Assembly (NCBI GenBank): GCA_002483105.1
Contig: DLHG01000013.1
Coordinates: 682,001 to 746,000 of the forward strand
Direction of reading: 5' to 3'
Source of the DNA: Bacteroidetes bacterium UBA7674
GTDB lineage: Bacteria; Bacteroidota; Bacteroidia; Chitinophagales; Chitinophagaceae
Length of the DNA stretch: 64,000 bases
Of this stretch, positions 49,753-58,428 are shown in pieces. Under the pieces are notes generated by a model, which saw only the letters and a list, made by a program, of their open reading frames with translations, did not search any database and had not been told where the DNA came from. The translations under genes were made by a program, and so were the position numbers. Position 1 is the first letter of the stretch. Each line of letters begins with the position of its first letter.

Positions 49753-50844
49753 TCAGCTCAGCTTGTCCCTGGTCTGGCTGGTCATACCCGTGGTATAAGT
49801 GCGCCATTTCTCTATAACCTGTTGCATATCATCGGGTAACTCAGAGTCGAACTGTATATATTCTTTGGTCTTGGGGTGCTTAAAACCAAGCTCCTTTGCA
49901 TGCAGTGCATGACGCGGAAGAATTTTAAAGCAGTTTTCCACAAATTGCTTGTACTTGGTAAAAACAGTTCCTTTTACGATATGCCCACCACCATAAGTCG
50001 CGTCATTGAACAAGGGGTGTCCTATATGCCTCATGTGTACCCTTATCTGGTGTGTGCGTCCTGTCTCCAGGCGTAGCTCTACAAGCGTCACATAGTTGAA
50101 TCGCTCCAGCACCCTGAAGTGTGTAATAGCTTCCTTACCAAAGTCTCCATCAGGGAAGGCATCCATTATTTTACGGAAGCGCTGGTTACGGCCTATGTGC
50201 GCTACTATCGTTCCTTCCTCTTCTTCCAGGTTACCCCAAACTAAAGCAATGTACCTGCGGTGTACCGTATGCTTTTTGAATTGTGCCGCAAGGTCGGTCA
50301 TAGCTTCAGGCGTCTTGGCTATGAGCAGCAGCCCGGTGGTGTTTTTGTCTATACGGTGTACCAGTCCTACGCGTGGTAATTCGTCAGTATCTATTTCTTC
50401 GCGTTTCAGGTAGAATGCTAAACCATTTACCAGTGTACCGCTATAGTTACCACAGCCTGGGTGAACAACCATACCTGCTTCCTTGTTGATGATCAGTAAT
50501 TCATCATCTTCGTAAACAATGTTCAGCGGCAGTTCTTCCGGTAATACTTCGGTGCTTTCTATTTTGCGGGTTTCGAATACAACGATCTCATCGCCCGGCC
50601 TTATTTTGTAATTGGACTTTACAGGTTTGTCGTTAACGAGAATAGAACCATCATCCAGCGCGTTCTGCACTTTATTACGCGTAGCGCCTTCCAGCTTGGT
50701 CATTACGAACTTATCTATCCGTACCGATTCCTGGCGCTTGTCAACAGTAAAGCGGAGACGTTCTTCACGCACCTCTTCCTGCTCAGAAGAATCTTCCTCT
50801 CCTTCGTCATCCCACAAGTCTTCTATATCGTTTTCTTCCAGCAT
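49753..50844 (-). CDS. rluD: RluA-family 23S rRNA pseudouridine synthase
   Basis: A 363-residue protein. An N-terminal acidic stretch is followed by an S4 RNA-binding domain (about residues 36-100: VRIDKFVMTKLEGATRNKVQ). The catalytic domain has VHRIDKNTTGLLLIAK with the essential Asp, AALVWGNLEE-like strands, and RLETGRTHQIRVHMRHIGHPLFND. Isomerises uridines in 23S rRNA (RluD-type helix 69 target inferred). The C-terminal end (MTSQTRDKLS) is short and variable. Confidence 0.92.
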   Translation of the reverse strand: MLEENDIEDLWDDEGEEDSSEQEEVREERLRFTVDKRQESVRIDKFVMTKLEGATRNKVQNALDDGSILVNDKPVKSNYKIRPGDEIVVFETRKIESTEVLPEELPLNIVYEDDELLIINKEAGMVVHPGCGNYSGTLVNGLAFYLKREEIDTDELPRVGLVHRIDKNTTGLLLIAKTPEAMTDLAAQFKKHTVHRRYIALVWGNLEEEEGTIVAHIGRNQRFRKIMDAFPDGDFGKEAITHFRVLERFNYVTLVELRLETGRTHQIRVHMRHIGHPLFNDATYGGGHIVKGTVFTKYKQFVENCFKILPRHALHAKELGFKHPKTKEYIQFDSELPDDMQQVIEKWRTYTTGMTSQTRDKLS

Positions 50845-50935
50845 TATTTAGTTTTCAGTTTTCAATTTACAGTTTACAGTTGCAGTTTTTACTTTCCTCA
50901 AGGGAGAACTGCTAATTGCAAACCGGCAACTATTA
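50845..50935. repeat. intergenic CAGTT-type degenerate direct repeat
   Basis: A tract of repeated short words (TTTTCAGTTTTCAATTTACA, TTTACAGTTGCAGTT, AACTGCTAATTGCAAACCGG). Similar tracts lie at 28795-28830 and 59775-59807. A-rich and T-rich versions of the words (A)ACTG and CAGTT alternate with about 7-bp spacing. Confidence 0.4.
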
Positions 50936-51934
50936 TTAGTGCTTATGCGCTGCCCACTCCTTCATATACTGTGGATCAAGCTGAAATAAATTGGCTTCTT
51001 TTTCCTTCACGCCATTGTCTATAAAGTATATAGCCGGTACTGCGGGGCCTGCCATTTTCAGGAAGTTCTCAGGGTCGCGGAATAATATATAAGGTACTTT
51101 TTCAGACTTGGTTTCCTGGAAGAACGGGGTGACGTTTTTAGGATTACCTGCCAGTACCATATAGATAGGTATGTCCGGGTTCGTCTGGTGAATGATACCA
51201 AACTTCTTAGCTGCTTTGCGGCAATGCGGGCACGTAAGGCTCATGAATGCAACAATATGCTTACCCTTGCGGAGTTCCACTTGCGGCACTTTTTCTTTTT
51301 CGTAAAGTGGTGTAAGATCTATTGCTTCGTTTATTGCGGTTGGTGTGGTGCTCGCGTTAATGGGGTCCATGATGAATGGCGTTACTATCGCACCCATAGC
51401 TATTACCAATGCTATCCATTCCTGGTGCTTATAGGGCTTCACAGGATATAAGTACATCAGCGCCACAACCACAGCTATCATTATTACGTTCTTAATGATG
51501 CCTTGCAGGGGAGTCATGATCACTTGCTCGCCAAAGCAGCCGCAGTCGCCGGTATTGCCATGTATGCCCATCAGTATGAACAAATAAATAGTAAAAATCG
51601 ACAGGATAGCGATCGTAATAGGGTAGGTAACAGACTTAAGGAAGATATGTGCGAGCAGGAAAATACCTATCATAAATTCCAGCGCCACCATTACACGCGC
51701 TATCACGCCCGCCCATAGCTGGCTATTGATGCCCATGTCTATAAATGTCCATGTGAACTGGTCAACGCCCTGGAATGTCCAGTAAAGGGAGTAGTTCTCA
51801 CGTACACCCAGTCCTATCTTGGTGAGTGCCGAAAATAAAAATACTGCAGCCAGTGTCAGCAGCAGTATTAAACCTATAGTACGTTTGATATAAAAACCTG
51901 TAGTATGCTTAATGGGTGCTAAATTTTCCGTCAT
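50936..51934 (-). CDS. MauE/DoxX-thioredoxin fusion membrane protein
   Basis: A 332-residue protein with a DoxX/MauE-type membrane domain (about residues 15-170, four helices) that contains the conserved GNTGDCGCFGE segment. A further helix (EWIALVIAMGAIVTPFIM) is followed by a thioredoxin-like domain with the CPHC redox motif (FMSLTCPHCRKAAKKFGIIH). It is a Bacteroidota redox-associated membrane protein that probably shuttles thiol or disulphide equivalents in the envelope. Partner unknown. Confidence 0.9.
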   Translation of the reverse strand: MTENLAPIKHTTGFYIKRTIGLILLLTLAAVFLFSALTKIGLGVRENYSLYWTFQGVDQFTWTFIDMGINSQLWAGVIARVMVALEFMIGIFLLAHIFLKSVTYPITIAILSIFTIYLFILMGIHGNTGDCGCFGEQVIMTPLQGIIKNVIMIAVVVALMYLYPVKPYKHQEWIALVIAMGAIVTPFIMDPINASTTPTAINEAIDLTPLYEKEKVPQVELRKGKHIVAFMSLTCPHCRKAAKKFGIIHQTNPDIPIYMVLAGNPKNVTPFFQETKSEKVPYILFRDPENFLKMAGPAVPAIYFIDNGVKEKEANLFQLDPQYMKEWAAHKH

Positions 51935-51988
51935 CTTGTTCGATTCGGCACCAAAAATAGTCTATTTACTTAAAACAGTAGGAGGAGC

Positions 51989-52237
51989 TTAGTATAAATA
52001 GCAGTTTTCGGTTGTCTTGATGCCATTGAGCTCGTAAGTAGCTGAATTAGCTTCACAAAGCGTTTTTGCTTCTTCTTTCTTATCCCTGATGTTATATTCA
52101 TTGTAAGAAGAGTCGGGGAGACCGGGATATCCTTCGTATTTCACTTCGCAATGGCAAATGTAATCGCGCACGCATGAACTCATACCTACAACCATAAATA
52201 CAGCTAAAACAGCAATGAGCGAAAAGCGTTGTTTCAT
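51989..52237 (-). CDS. small Cys-rich lipoprotein (4-Cys family, copy 3)
   Basis: An 82-residue lipoprotein with lipobox GMSSC followed by VRDYICHCEVKY, then AKTLCEANSATYEL and TENCYLY. The CxC...C...C spacing matches the products at 24382, 24645 and 59557. Function unknown. It is upstream of and divergent from the DUF58 gene. Confidence 0.72.
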   Translation of the reverse strand: MKQRFSLIAVLAVFMVVGMSSCVRDYICHCEVKYEGYPGLPDSSYNEYNIRDKKEEAKTLCEANSATYELNGIKTTENCYLY

Positions 52238-52409
52238 GAAATCTCTTGTTTTTGGATGGTTGAAGATAATAGGAAAATTTAAAACCGCAAAACCCGTGCT
52301 AAATATGAAGACAGTGACAGGAAATGTATCCGTTGGGAAAAATATAAAGTCTCTTCAGGCCTGTCCGAATGTTTTTGGACGGGCGGAGGTTTGGGGTTAA
52401 CTTTATCTC

Positions 52410-53312
52410 ATGATCACAAGGCAATCCCTGATAGAGCAACTGGAGCTGATAGCCAGGCAGGTAGTGGAGGGATTTATCATAGGCTTGCATAAAAGCCCGT
52501 TTCATGGTTTCTCGGTAGAGTTCGCAGAGCACAGGATATACAATCCCGGCGATGCACTGCGCCACATAGACTGGCGGGTGTACGGGAAGACCGATAAGCT
52601 GTTCGTGAAAAAATTTGAGGAGGAGACCAACTTGCGCTGTTGCCTGGTGCTTGATACCTCGTCGTCCATGTACTTTCCGCAGGATGAGAAGGTGCTGAAT
52701 AAGCTGCAATTTTCGACATTGGCTGCTGCCAGCCTGCTGCAATTGCTGAAAAGACAACTGGATGCGGTGGCATTATCGCTTTTTGATGAAGATGTTTACT
52801 ACTTATCCCCGGCTCGTAGTTCCCATAGCCACCACAGAATGCTAACGGCAGAGCTGGAGCGGGTATTGCAGAGTAAACCCGGCAATAAGCAAACAAATGC
52901 CGCTAAGGCGCTGCACCGTATTGCCGACCAGATGCATAAGCGGTCTCTTATTGTTGTTTTTAGTGATATGATGGATGATTCCGAGAATATTGAGGACTTA
53001 TTCGCAGCCATGCAGCACCTGAGGTATAACAAACACGAGGTGATATTATTTCATATAACAGAGGGTAAACAAGAGGCTGCTTTTGACTTCGAGAACAGGC
53101 CTTACGAATTTGTTGACCTGGAGAGCGGCGACCGCATAAAGCTGCAACCGCAACAGGTTAAGGAACAATATATTAGCCGTATGACTGCCTATCAGCAGAT
53201 GATAGAAGACAAGTGCCACCAGTACCAGATAGACAGGGTGGCCGTTGACCTCTCAGAACCCGTGGAGCAGGTGTTGTATTCTTTTTTATTGAAGAGAAAT
53301 AAATTACTCTGA
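52410..53312 (+). CDS. DUF58 domain protein (vWA-like)
   Basis: A 300-residue protein of the DUF58 family. FAEHRIYNPGDALRHIDWRVYGKTDKLFVKKFEEE is the family core, and a degenerate MIDAS (LVLDTSSSMYF) follows. In the usual bat locus this protein (next to MoxR) acts in an ATPase-dependent chaperone system. Here it stands apart from the batD gene at the window start by 50 kb, with no moxR in view. Role inferred only in general terms. Confidence 0.88.
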   Translation: MITRQSLIEQLELIARQVVEGFIIGLHKSPFHGFSVEFAEHRIYNPGDALRHIDWRVYGKTDKLFVKKFEEETNLRCCLVLDTSSSMYFPQDEKVLNKLQFSTLAAASLLQLLKRQLDAVALSLFDEDVYYLSPARSSHSHHRMLTAELERVLQSKPGNKQTNAAKALHRIADQMHKRSLIVVFSDMMDDSENIEDLFAAMQHLRYNKHEVILFHITEGKQEAAFDFENRPYEFVDLESGDRIKLQPQQVKEQYISRMTAYQQMIEDKCHQYQIDRVAVDLSEPVEQVLYSFLLKRNKLL

Positions 53313-53327
53313 TAAAGGAAAAATACC

Positions 53328-53335
53328 TACCTTTG
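53328..53335 (+). promoter_or_regulatory. -7 box of the yceD-rpmF-plsX operon
   Basis: TACCTTTG matches TAnnTTTG. It lies about 76 nt upstream of the yceD ATG. No clear -33 box. Confidence 0.55.
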
Positions 53336-53411
53336 CACCCCTGTTTAATAGGGTAGCTCTTAATTTTTCGACAGGTAATAATTCAAAGCAGGTTTTTTAG
53401 AGGTTTAGGCT

Positions 53412-53978
53412 ATGAAACACAACAGGGAATATGAAATAGCATGGCAGGGCTTAAAGCTCGGGATCCATACGTTTCAATTTAACCTTGACGACAAGTTCAT
53501 GAAGGAACATGGCGAGTGGGACTATGAAGGGTTGGATGCACAGGTATCTGTCACTTTCGACAAACAACCGAGCTTTTTTATGCTCAGGTTTGATGTAGGT
53601 GGCAGCGTTAATATGCCTTGCGACAGGTGTGGTGATGAATTCAGGCTGAAACTCTGGGACGAATTCAAGCTCTTGATAAAACTGACTGGTGAGAATGCTG
53701 AGGAGATAGACGAAGATGCCGACGTGGTGTTTATACCAAGAGCAGAAACGGTGATAGATATAAGTACCTGGCTGTATGAGTTTGTGCAACTGAGCATACC
53801 CCTGCAGAAAGTACATCCTGACCTGGCAGACGGAAAGAGTGGTTGCAATGAAGAAGCGCTGGAACTGCTGAACAAGCTGACAGAGCACGAAGAAGAAAAT
53901 AAAGTAAATGATATCTGGAAAGGCCTTGAAGCACTGAAGGATATTGAAGAAGATAAAAGTAAACGTAAAACGAAGTAA
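53412..53978 (+). CDS. yceD: YceD (DUF177) family protein
   Basis: A 188-residue protein of the DUF177/YceD family, which influences 23S rRNA accumulation in plants and bacteria. Recognised by MPCDRCGDEFRLKLWDEFKLLI and the acidic DADVVFIPRAETVIDISTWLYEFVQLSIP segment. The C-terminal half includes CNEEALELLNKL. It precedes rpmF and plsX in the conserved order. Confidence 0.9.
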   Translation: MKHNREYEIAWQGLKLGIHTFQFNLDDKFMKEHGEWDYEGLDAQVSVTFDKQPSFFMLRFDVGGSVNMPCDRCGDEFRLKLWDEFKLLIKLTGENAEEIDEDADVVFIPRAETVIDISTWLYEFVQLSIPLQKVHPDLADGKSGCNEEALELLNKLTEHEEENKVNDIWKGLEALKDIEEDKSKRKTK

Positions 53979-53990
53979 AATCTAAATAAA

Positions 53991-54203
53991 ATGCCTAATC
54001 CAAAAAGACGTCACTCTCAACAGCGCGGTAGAAAGCGCCGTACGCACTACAAAGCTGAAGCTGCTACATGGAGCATTGACTCTGTAACAGGTGAATCTCA
54101 CCTGCGTCACCGTGCTCATTGGGTAGAAGGTAAAATGTACTATCGCGGTAAAGTTGTGATAGACAAGACTCCTGCTACTACTGAGGGTGAACCAAATCAA
54201 TAA
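53991..54203 (+). CDS. rpmF: 50S ribosomal protein L32
   Basis: A 70-residue L32, MPNPKRRHSQQRGRKRRTHY at the start, with HRAHWVEGKMYYRGKVVIDK later. The usual CxxC pairs of the zinc site are absent (SIDSVTGESHLRHRAHW), so it is a zinc-independent form. It lies between yceD and plsX and is 12 bp after yceD. Confidence 0.95.
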   Translation: MPNPKRRHSQQRGRKRRTHYKAEAATWSIDSVTGESHLRHRAHWVEGKMYYRGKVVIDKTPATTEGEPNQ

Positions 54204-54220
54204 ACGAAACAGATAAGGCA

Positions 54221-55180
54221 ATGAAGATAGGGCTTGACATCATGGGAGGGGATTATGCCCCTGCCGAAGCCATTAAAGGTGTTCAGCTATTCTTGGAACA
54301 AGCTACGGACCCACAGGTCCATCTTGTTCTGATAGGTGATGCGGATGCTGCTGCGCCCTATCTTTCTTTGCTGGATCAACATAAGCACCGCTTTACCTGG
54401 GTGCAGACCTCAGAGGTCATTGGTATGGACGAACATCCTACCAAGGCTCTGAAGGATAAGCCGGGCTCCAGCATTGCGCTGGGCTTCGGAATGCTGCAAT
54501 CACAGAAAGTAGATGCCTTTATCAGTGCCGGTAATACAGGTGCTATGATGGTAGGCGCTATGTACACGGTGAAAACCATTGAGGGCATTATCCGCCCTAC
54601 CATCGCATCGCCCATTCCCCGCGAGGATGGAAAATTCAATCTCTTACTGGACGTAGGCATCAATGCCGACTGCAAACCGGAGCACCTGGTGCAGTTTGCT
54701 GTGCTCGGCTCACTTTATCTCGAATTAGTAGAGGGTAGGGATAATCCTACTGTTGGTCTGCTGAACATTGGTGAAGAAGAAGGTAAGGGTAACCTGCTGG
54801 CACAAGCCACTTATCCACTGCTGAAAGAGAACGCTAACATCAACTTCATAGGTAACATAGAGGGCCGTAACGTGCTGGAAGTGAAAGCAGATGTAGTGGT
54901 TTGTGAGGGTTTTGTTGGCAATGTAGTGCTTAAGATGGCAGAGTCTATCTATCACATTTTCAGGGAGAAACGTAATGTTCAGGATTCGCTTCTGGATGAT
55001 TTTAATTCTGAGATCTACGGCGGTACTCCTATCCTTGGTGTGAATGCTCCGGTGATCATCGGTCACGGTATCTCCCATGCTTTAGCATTCAAGAACATGA
55101 TCGAAGAAGCCCGCAAGATGGTGAGCTCAAACGTCATTGAGAGCATCAAAAAACAATTCTCTACAGCTGCCGCTGTTTAG
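54221..55180 (+). CDS. plsX: phosphate acyltransferase PlsX
   Basis: PlsX converts acyl-ACP to acyl phosphate for phospholipid synthesis. The 319-residue protein starts MKIGLDIMGGDYAPAEAIKG and includes FISAGNTGAMMVGAM, CEGFVGNVVLKMAE and APVIIGHGISHALAFKN. It follows rpmF by 17 bp. The fabH gene that often follows is absent; a hypothetical gene comes next. Confidence 0.95.
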   Translation: MKIGLDIMGGDYAPAEAIKGVQLFLEQATDPQVHLVLIGDADAAAPYLSLLDQHKHRFTWVQTSEVIGMDEHPTKALKDKPGSSIALGFGMLQSQKVDAFISAGNTGAMMVGAMYTVKTIEGIIRPTIASPIPREDGKFNLLLDVGINADCKPEHLVQFAVLGSLYLELVEGRDNPTVGLLNIGEEEGKGNLLAQATYPLLKENANINFIGNIEGRNVLEVKADVVVCEGFVGNVVLKMAESIYHIFREKRNVQDSLLDDFNSEIYGGTPILGVNAPVIIGHGISHALAFKNMIEEARKMVSSNVIESIKKQFSTAAAV

Positions 55181-55215
55181 TTTATTTTACCATATCAATC
55201 CTTTATCTTCATCTA

Positions 55216-55797
55216 ATGAAGAGTGCTCTTATTGCCATTATCCTATCTGTTTGTTCTATTTTTTCTTTTGCTAAAACGGACTCTCTAAATGTGGTAAAGG
55301 GGGATTTCTACTATATTTCACTTCGTATTGAGCGGGAGAACAGAGCGCCTTCATTCGCTAGGGGTTATGCCACTACAATACCTATCAAGATCAATATTAG
55401 AAATCTTGAGAGCTTCTTATGTGAGATGTATAGTCAAATGATTTATACAATAGATATTGAAGAGGGGGTGGATTATAATGCTATTGTTGAAAATCGATCA
55501 CTTGATAGTAACGATGTCGAACGGATAGAGAGAATTCATAGGGTCGTTGAGGCATGGACACATTTCGGTGAAAGAAAACGTATAACACTTGCCGACTCGT
55601 CTGTTGTCTTTATCGAGGTCATTCCTTTTACTGGAGAGCTATTAAAAATGCCTAAGGACAAGAATTTAAGTCAGTACTTATCCGTTAATCCGAAAATTCC
55701 TGAATATTGTTACAAGGTTAAATACATCTATTATTTGAAAGAGATTTTCCAAACATATCCTTTCGATATTTGTAGAGGTCTGACTTACACTCAATAA
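55216..55797 (+). CDS. secreted protein of unknown function
   Basis: A 193-residue exported protein (signal peptide MKSALIAIILSVCSIFSFAK). The mature part (YYISLRIERENRAPSFA, TIPIKINIRNLESFLCEMYS, SVVFIEVIPFTGELLKMP, YCYKVKYIYYLKEIFQTYPF) has no recognised domain. The gene is visibly AT-richer than plsX or ogt, which could reflect later arrival. It lies 35 bp after plsX. Function unknown. Confidence 0.65.
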   Translation: MKSALIAIILSVCSIFSFAKTDSLNVVKGDFYYISLRIERENRAPSFARGYATTIPIKINIRNLESFLCEMYSQMIYTIDIEEGVDYNAIVENRSLDSNDVERIERIHRVVEAWTHFGERKRITLADSSVVFIEVIPFTGELLKMPKDKNLSQYLSVNPKIPEYCYKVKYIYYLKEIFQTYPFDICRGLTYTQ

Positions 55798-55848
55798 AAT
55801 AATCCACAATTTTTCGGCTGTATCCCTCTTTTTCAGGACATTTGAAGG

Positions 55849-56490
55849 ATGAAGAAGATACATTGTATCAGTGGCCTGGGAGCAGATGAACGGATATTTA
55901 AGAACCTGTCTATTCCCGGTGTTGAACTGGTACACGTACCATGGGCTCCTTTTGATCACCATGATGAGTTGCCCTGCTACGCCCAGAAGATGTCGGCGCG
56001 GATAAAAGAAAAGAACCCTATTATAATAGGCTTATCCTTCGGTGGAATGTTATCGATGGAGATTGCCAGGCTAAGACAAGTGGAGAAGATATTTGCCATC
56101 TCTACCGCGAAGACAAAAGGCGAACTGGTGCAAGGTACTGGCGGTTTCCTGAAGTTCCTGATAATGCACGATGTCATACCCGCAAGTATGTTTACCATGC
56201 CGAATTTTGTGATCGCCAACCGCTTCGGTGCAAACACAAAACAAGAAAAGAAACTACTGGCTGATATACTGGAAGCTACAGACCCGCATTTTGTGAAGTG
56301 GGCCATGAAGGCTTTACTCCTTTGGCAGAACGAAGCTGTTCCTAAACAGGCCATTCACATTCATGGTACAGCAGACAAGATAATCCTGCCCGTCAACATA
56401 AAGCCCGACCATTGGATAGAGGGCGGCACACACATGATGGTGTACAATCGTGCCGAAGAGATAAGTAAAATAATAGCAGAGAACTTATGA
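55849..56490 (+). CDS. alpha/beta hydrolase
   Basis: A 213-residue small alpha/beta hydrolase. It has the nucleophile elbow GLSFGGML, an N-terminal HCISGLGADERIF oxyanion-type loop, and a C-terminal IHGTADKIILPV with Asp and WIEGGTHMMV with His. Substrate unknown. It overlaps the ogt gene by 4 bp (ATGA), so the two are translationally coupled. Confidence 0.88.
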   Translation: MKKIHCISGLGADERIFKNLSIPGVELVHVPWAPFDHHDELPCYAQKMSARIKEKNPIIIGLSFGGMLSMEIARLRQVEKIFAISTAKTKGELVQGTGGFLKFLIMHDVIPASMFTMPNFVIANRFGANTKQEKKLLADILEATDPHFVKWAMKALLLWQNEAVPKQAIHIHGTADKIILPVNIKPDHWIEGGTHMMVYNRAEEISKIIAENL

Positions 56491-57023
56491 TACTATACAT
56501 TCAATATATCGATACCCCGGTAGGAAAGATGAAGGTTGGTGCTACCGATAAGGGGATATGCCTGTTCGATTTTGAATACCGCAGGATGATAGAGGCAATC
56601 ACGAAACGCATATTCAAAGGGTTGGGTTCAGAAGAATTTGAAGAGGCACATCATCCGCACATGGATACGCTGAAGTTACAGGTAGATGAGTACTTTAAAG
56701 GTACCCGCAAGGAGTTCGACTTGCCGTTACATCTCATTGGTACAGACTTTCAGAAAAAAGTCTGGAATGGCCTTATAAATATCCCTTACGGTGAGACTCG
56801 CTCTTACGAGCAACAGTCCGCTTTCCTGGGCGATCCTAAAGCCATCCGTGCAGTAGCAGGCGCAAATGGTGAGAACGGTATTGCCATTATCATTCCATGC
56901 CACCGGGTGATAGGAAAAAATGGTAGCCTCACAGGCTATGGCGGCGGGCTACCTAAAAAGAAGTGGCTGCTGGACCATGAATTCAAAAATTCAGGCAAGT
57001 CAACACAGATGAATATATTCTAG
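56487..57023 (+). CDS. ogt: methylated-DNA-protein cysteine methyltransferase
   Basis: Ogt removes O6-methylguanine adducts by suicide transfer to its active Cys. The 178-residue protein has IPYGETRSYEQQSAFLG, AVAGANGENGIAIIIPCHRV with the acceptor Cys, and SLTGYGGGLPKKKWLLDHE. It overlaps the hydrolase stop codon. Length and motifs are normal. Confidence 0.95.
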   Translation: MILYIQYIDTPVGKMKVGATDKGICLFDFEYRRMIEAITKRIFKGLGSEEFEEAHHPHMDTLKLQVDEYFKGTRKEFDLPLHLIGTDFQKKVWNGLINIPYGETRSYEQQSAFLGDPKAIRAVAGANGENGIAIIIPCHRVIGKNGSLTGYGGGLPKKKWLLDHEFKNSGKSTQMNIF

Positions 57024-57033
57024 TTTTCTGTTT

Positions 57034-57813
57034 TAGTTTTTAGCGTTGCTTTCCCTGATCATATCCGCCAGGTCTTCGGCACTGAACTGCAGGCCAACGG
57101 TAAATCTTACCGGGTCGTAATTCCAGGCTATGGCAGATACCGGTAAAGAGGTCACCATCTGGAGCTGCACTTTTTATGAACTTATAACCACCACGCACAG
57201 TAAGTCCCGGCTCAACGAATGTATAGGAGCCCTTGTCTATCCTACGGTTGCCATACATGTCAACTAATTGCTGCTCCACCAGGTAAGTATTCCCACGGCC
57301 GTTGTCGTCAAGATTGGAAAAATTTACAAATGCCCAGCGAAGGTTGAATGCTGCATCCACCCAGGGAGAGCGCATACCAATGCCCGGCTGAATGAAATAC
57401 CTGTTCACATCCATGTCCACATCACTACGTAGTTTGCCCGTACCTATCCCGGTATAGAGTTCTGCTACCATCTTTACTTTTCTTTCTCCTACGGGTATGT
57501 AGCCGCCTATTCCTCCTTCGAGGATGTGCGCGCGTGCGGGTGTAGCTGTGGAGGAAACCGGAGAATAATTATATGTACTGTAATTACCAATGATGCCTAG
57601 GTGCTTGATAGGGGAGAAGGATGCCTGTAGGTCTGCGAATGTGGTTCGGTCACCATCATCGCCGTCACCACCTATGCTGCCGGCTGCCACCAGGTGGCCT
57701 TGCATACCATCGGTGAACATTGGTGTGTTGATTGCGTTTGGTTTGTAATAATACCTGCTACAGGACGATAGAAACAGCAGAGCTACGACGAAGTACAAAT
57801 TGATTCCTTTCAT
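57034..57813 (-). CDS. outer-membrane lipoprotein beta-barrel, frameshifted near the C-terminus
   Basis: From the ATG at 57813 a lipoprotein (LFLSSCSRYYY) with barrel-like strands (LGIIGNYSTYNYSP, ILEGGIGGYIPVGERKVKMV, FIQPGIGMRSPWVD, SYTFVEPGLTVRGGYKFIK) is encoded. As read, the last 45 residues become Arg/Pro/Cys-rich and stop at 57040. If one base of the T5 run at 57171-57175 is removed, the frame continues QMVTSLPVSAIAWNYDPVRF, then TVGLQFSAEDLADM, and ends at 57034. That is a normal barrel C terminus. Sequence error or slippage at the homopolymer is likely. Confidence 0.72.
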
Positions 57814-57881
57814 ACAAAACTGATTTCGTGAACAATAATGATGAGTATAAACTGTTAAATGACAAAAGTCGTACCATCGTC

Positions 57882-57914
57882 TTTGTTCAAAACCGTGTTT
57901 ATTAAGTAATTTTG
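57882..57914 (+). promoter_or_regulatory. rnpB promoter
   Basis: -33 TTTG (57882-57885), 21-bp spacer, and -7 TAATTTTG (57907-57914). Transcription is expected to start about 57920, just before the RNase P RNA P1 helix. Confidence 0.65.
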
Positions 57915-57918
57915 TACT

Positions 57919-58280
57919 GACTACAGGCTGGGCTATCGCTCGTATGGCAACATACGTGAGGAAAGTCCGGACAACAAAGGACAGCGTACCGGCTAACGGC
58001 CGGGTCCTATAGCAATATAGGAACAGAGAGTGCCACAGAAAATAACCGTCTCGGCTTAGCCGGGATAAGGGTGAAAACGTAGGGTAAGAGCCTACGCTCT
58101 ATGATGGTAACATTGTAAAGGGGTAAACCTTACGCGTTGAAATGCCAAATAGGTGTACGATTGAAGGTAGTTCGCCTGATGTGCATGGGTTGGCAGCTAG
58201 AGGTGTTGCGCAAGCAGCATCCCAGATAAATGATAGCCACTCCGCAAGGGGTACAGGATCCGGCTTATAGGTTTGTAGTT
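57919..58280 (+). ncRNA. rnpB: RNase P RNA (bacterial type A)
   Basis: The sequence has the universal RNase P core: GAGGAAAGTCCGGACA near the 5' end, ACAGAGAGTGCCACAGAAA, GGTGAAAACG-type and GTAAACCTTACGCG segments in the middle, and ACAGGATCCGGCTTAT near the 3' end. The ends ACTACAGGCT and TTGTAGT can pair as helix P1, giving a length of about 360 nt. Matures tRNA 5' ends together with RnpA. It has its own promoter and a strong terminator. Confidence 0.96.
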
Positions 58281-58298
58281 GTTTTGGTTAAATGATGC

Positions 58299-58330
58299 GA
58301 GTGCCGGTATCGTCCCGGCACTCTTTTTTA
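58299..58330 (+). terminator. rnpB terminator
   Basis: Stem GAGTGCCGG (58299-58307) / CCGGCACTC (58315-58323), followed by T7. Confidence 0.9.
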
Positions 58331-58428
58331 TCCCTTCGCTCTACGCTCTGTTTCCCGCTCTCCCTTTTGCTTTGGCATGTTTTTATTATCAAGTCTAGTT
58401 ATTATTCTCTTCTCATAAAATACACAAT

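Noticed and set aside
57919..58280. Protein-coding possibility in the RNase P RNA region
   Set aside because: No open frame of note; conserved RNA motifs identify rnpB.
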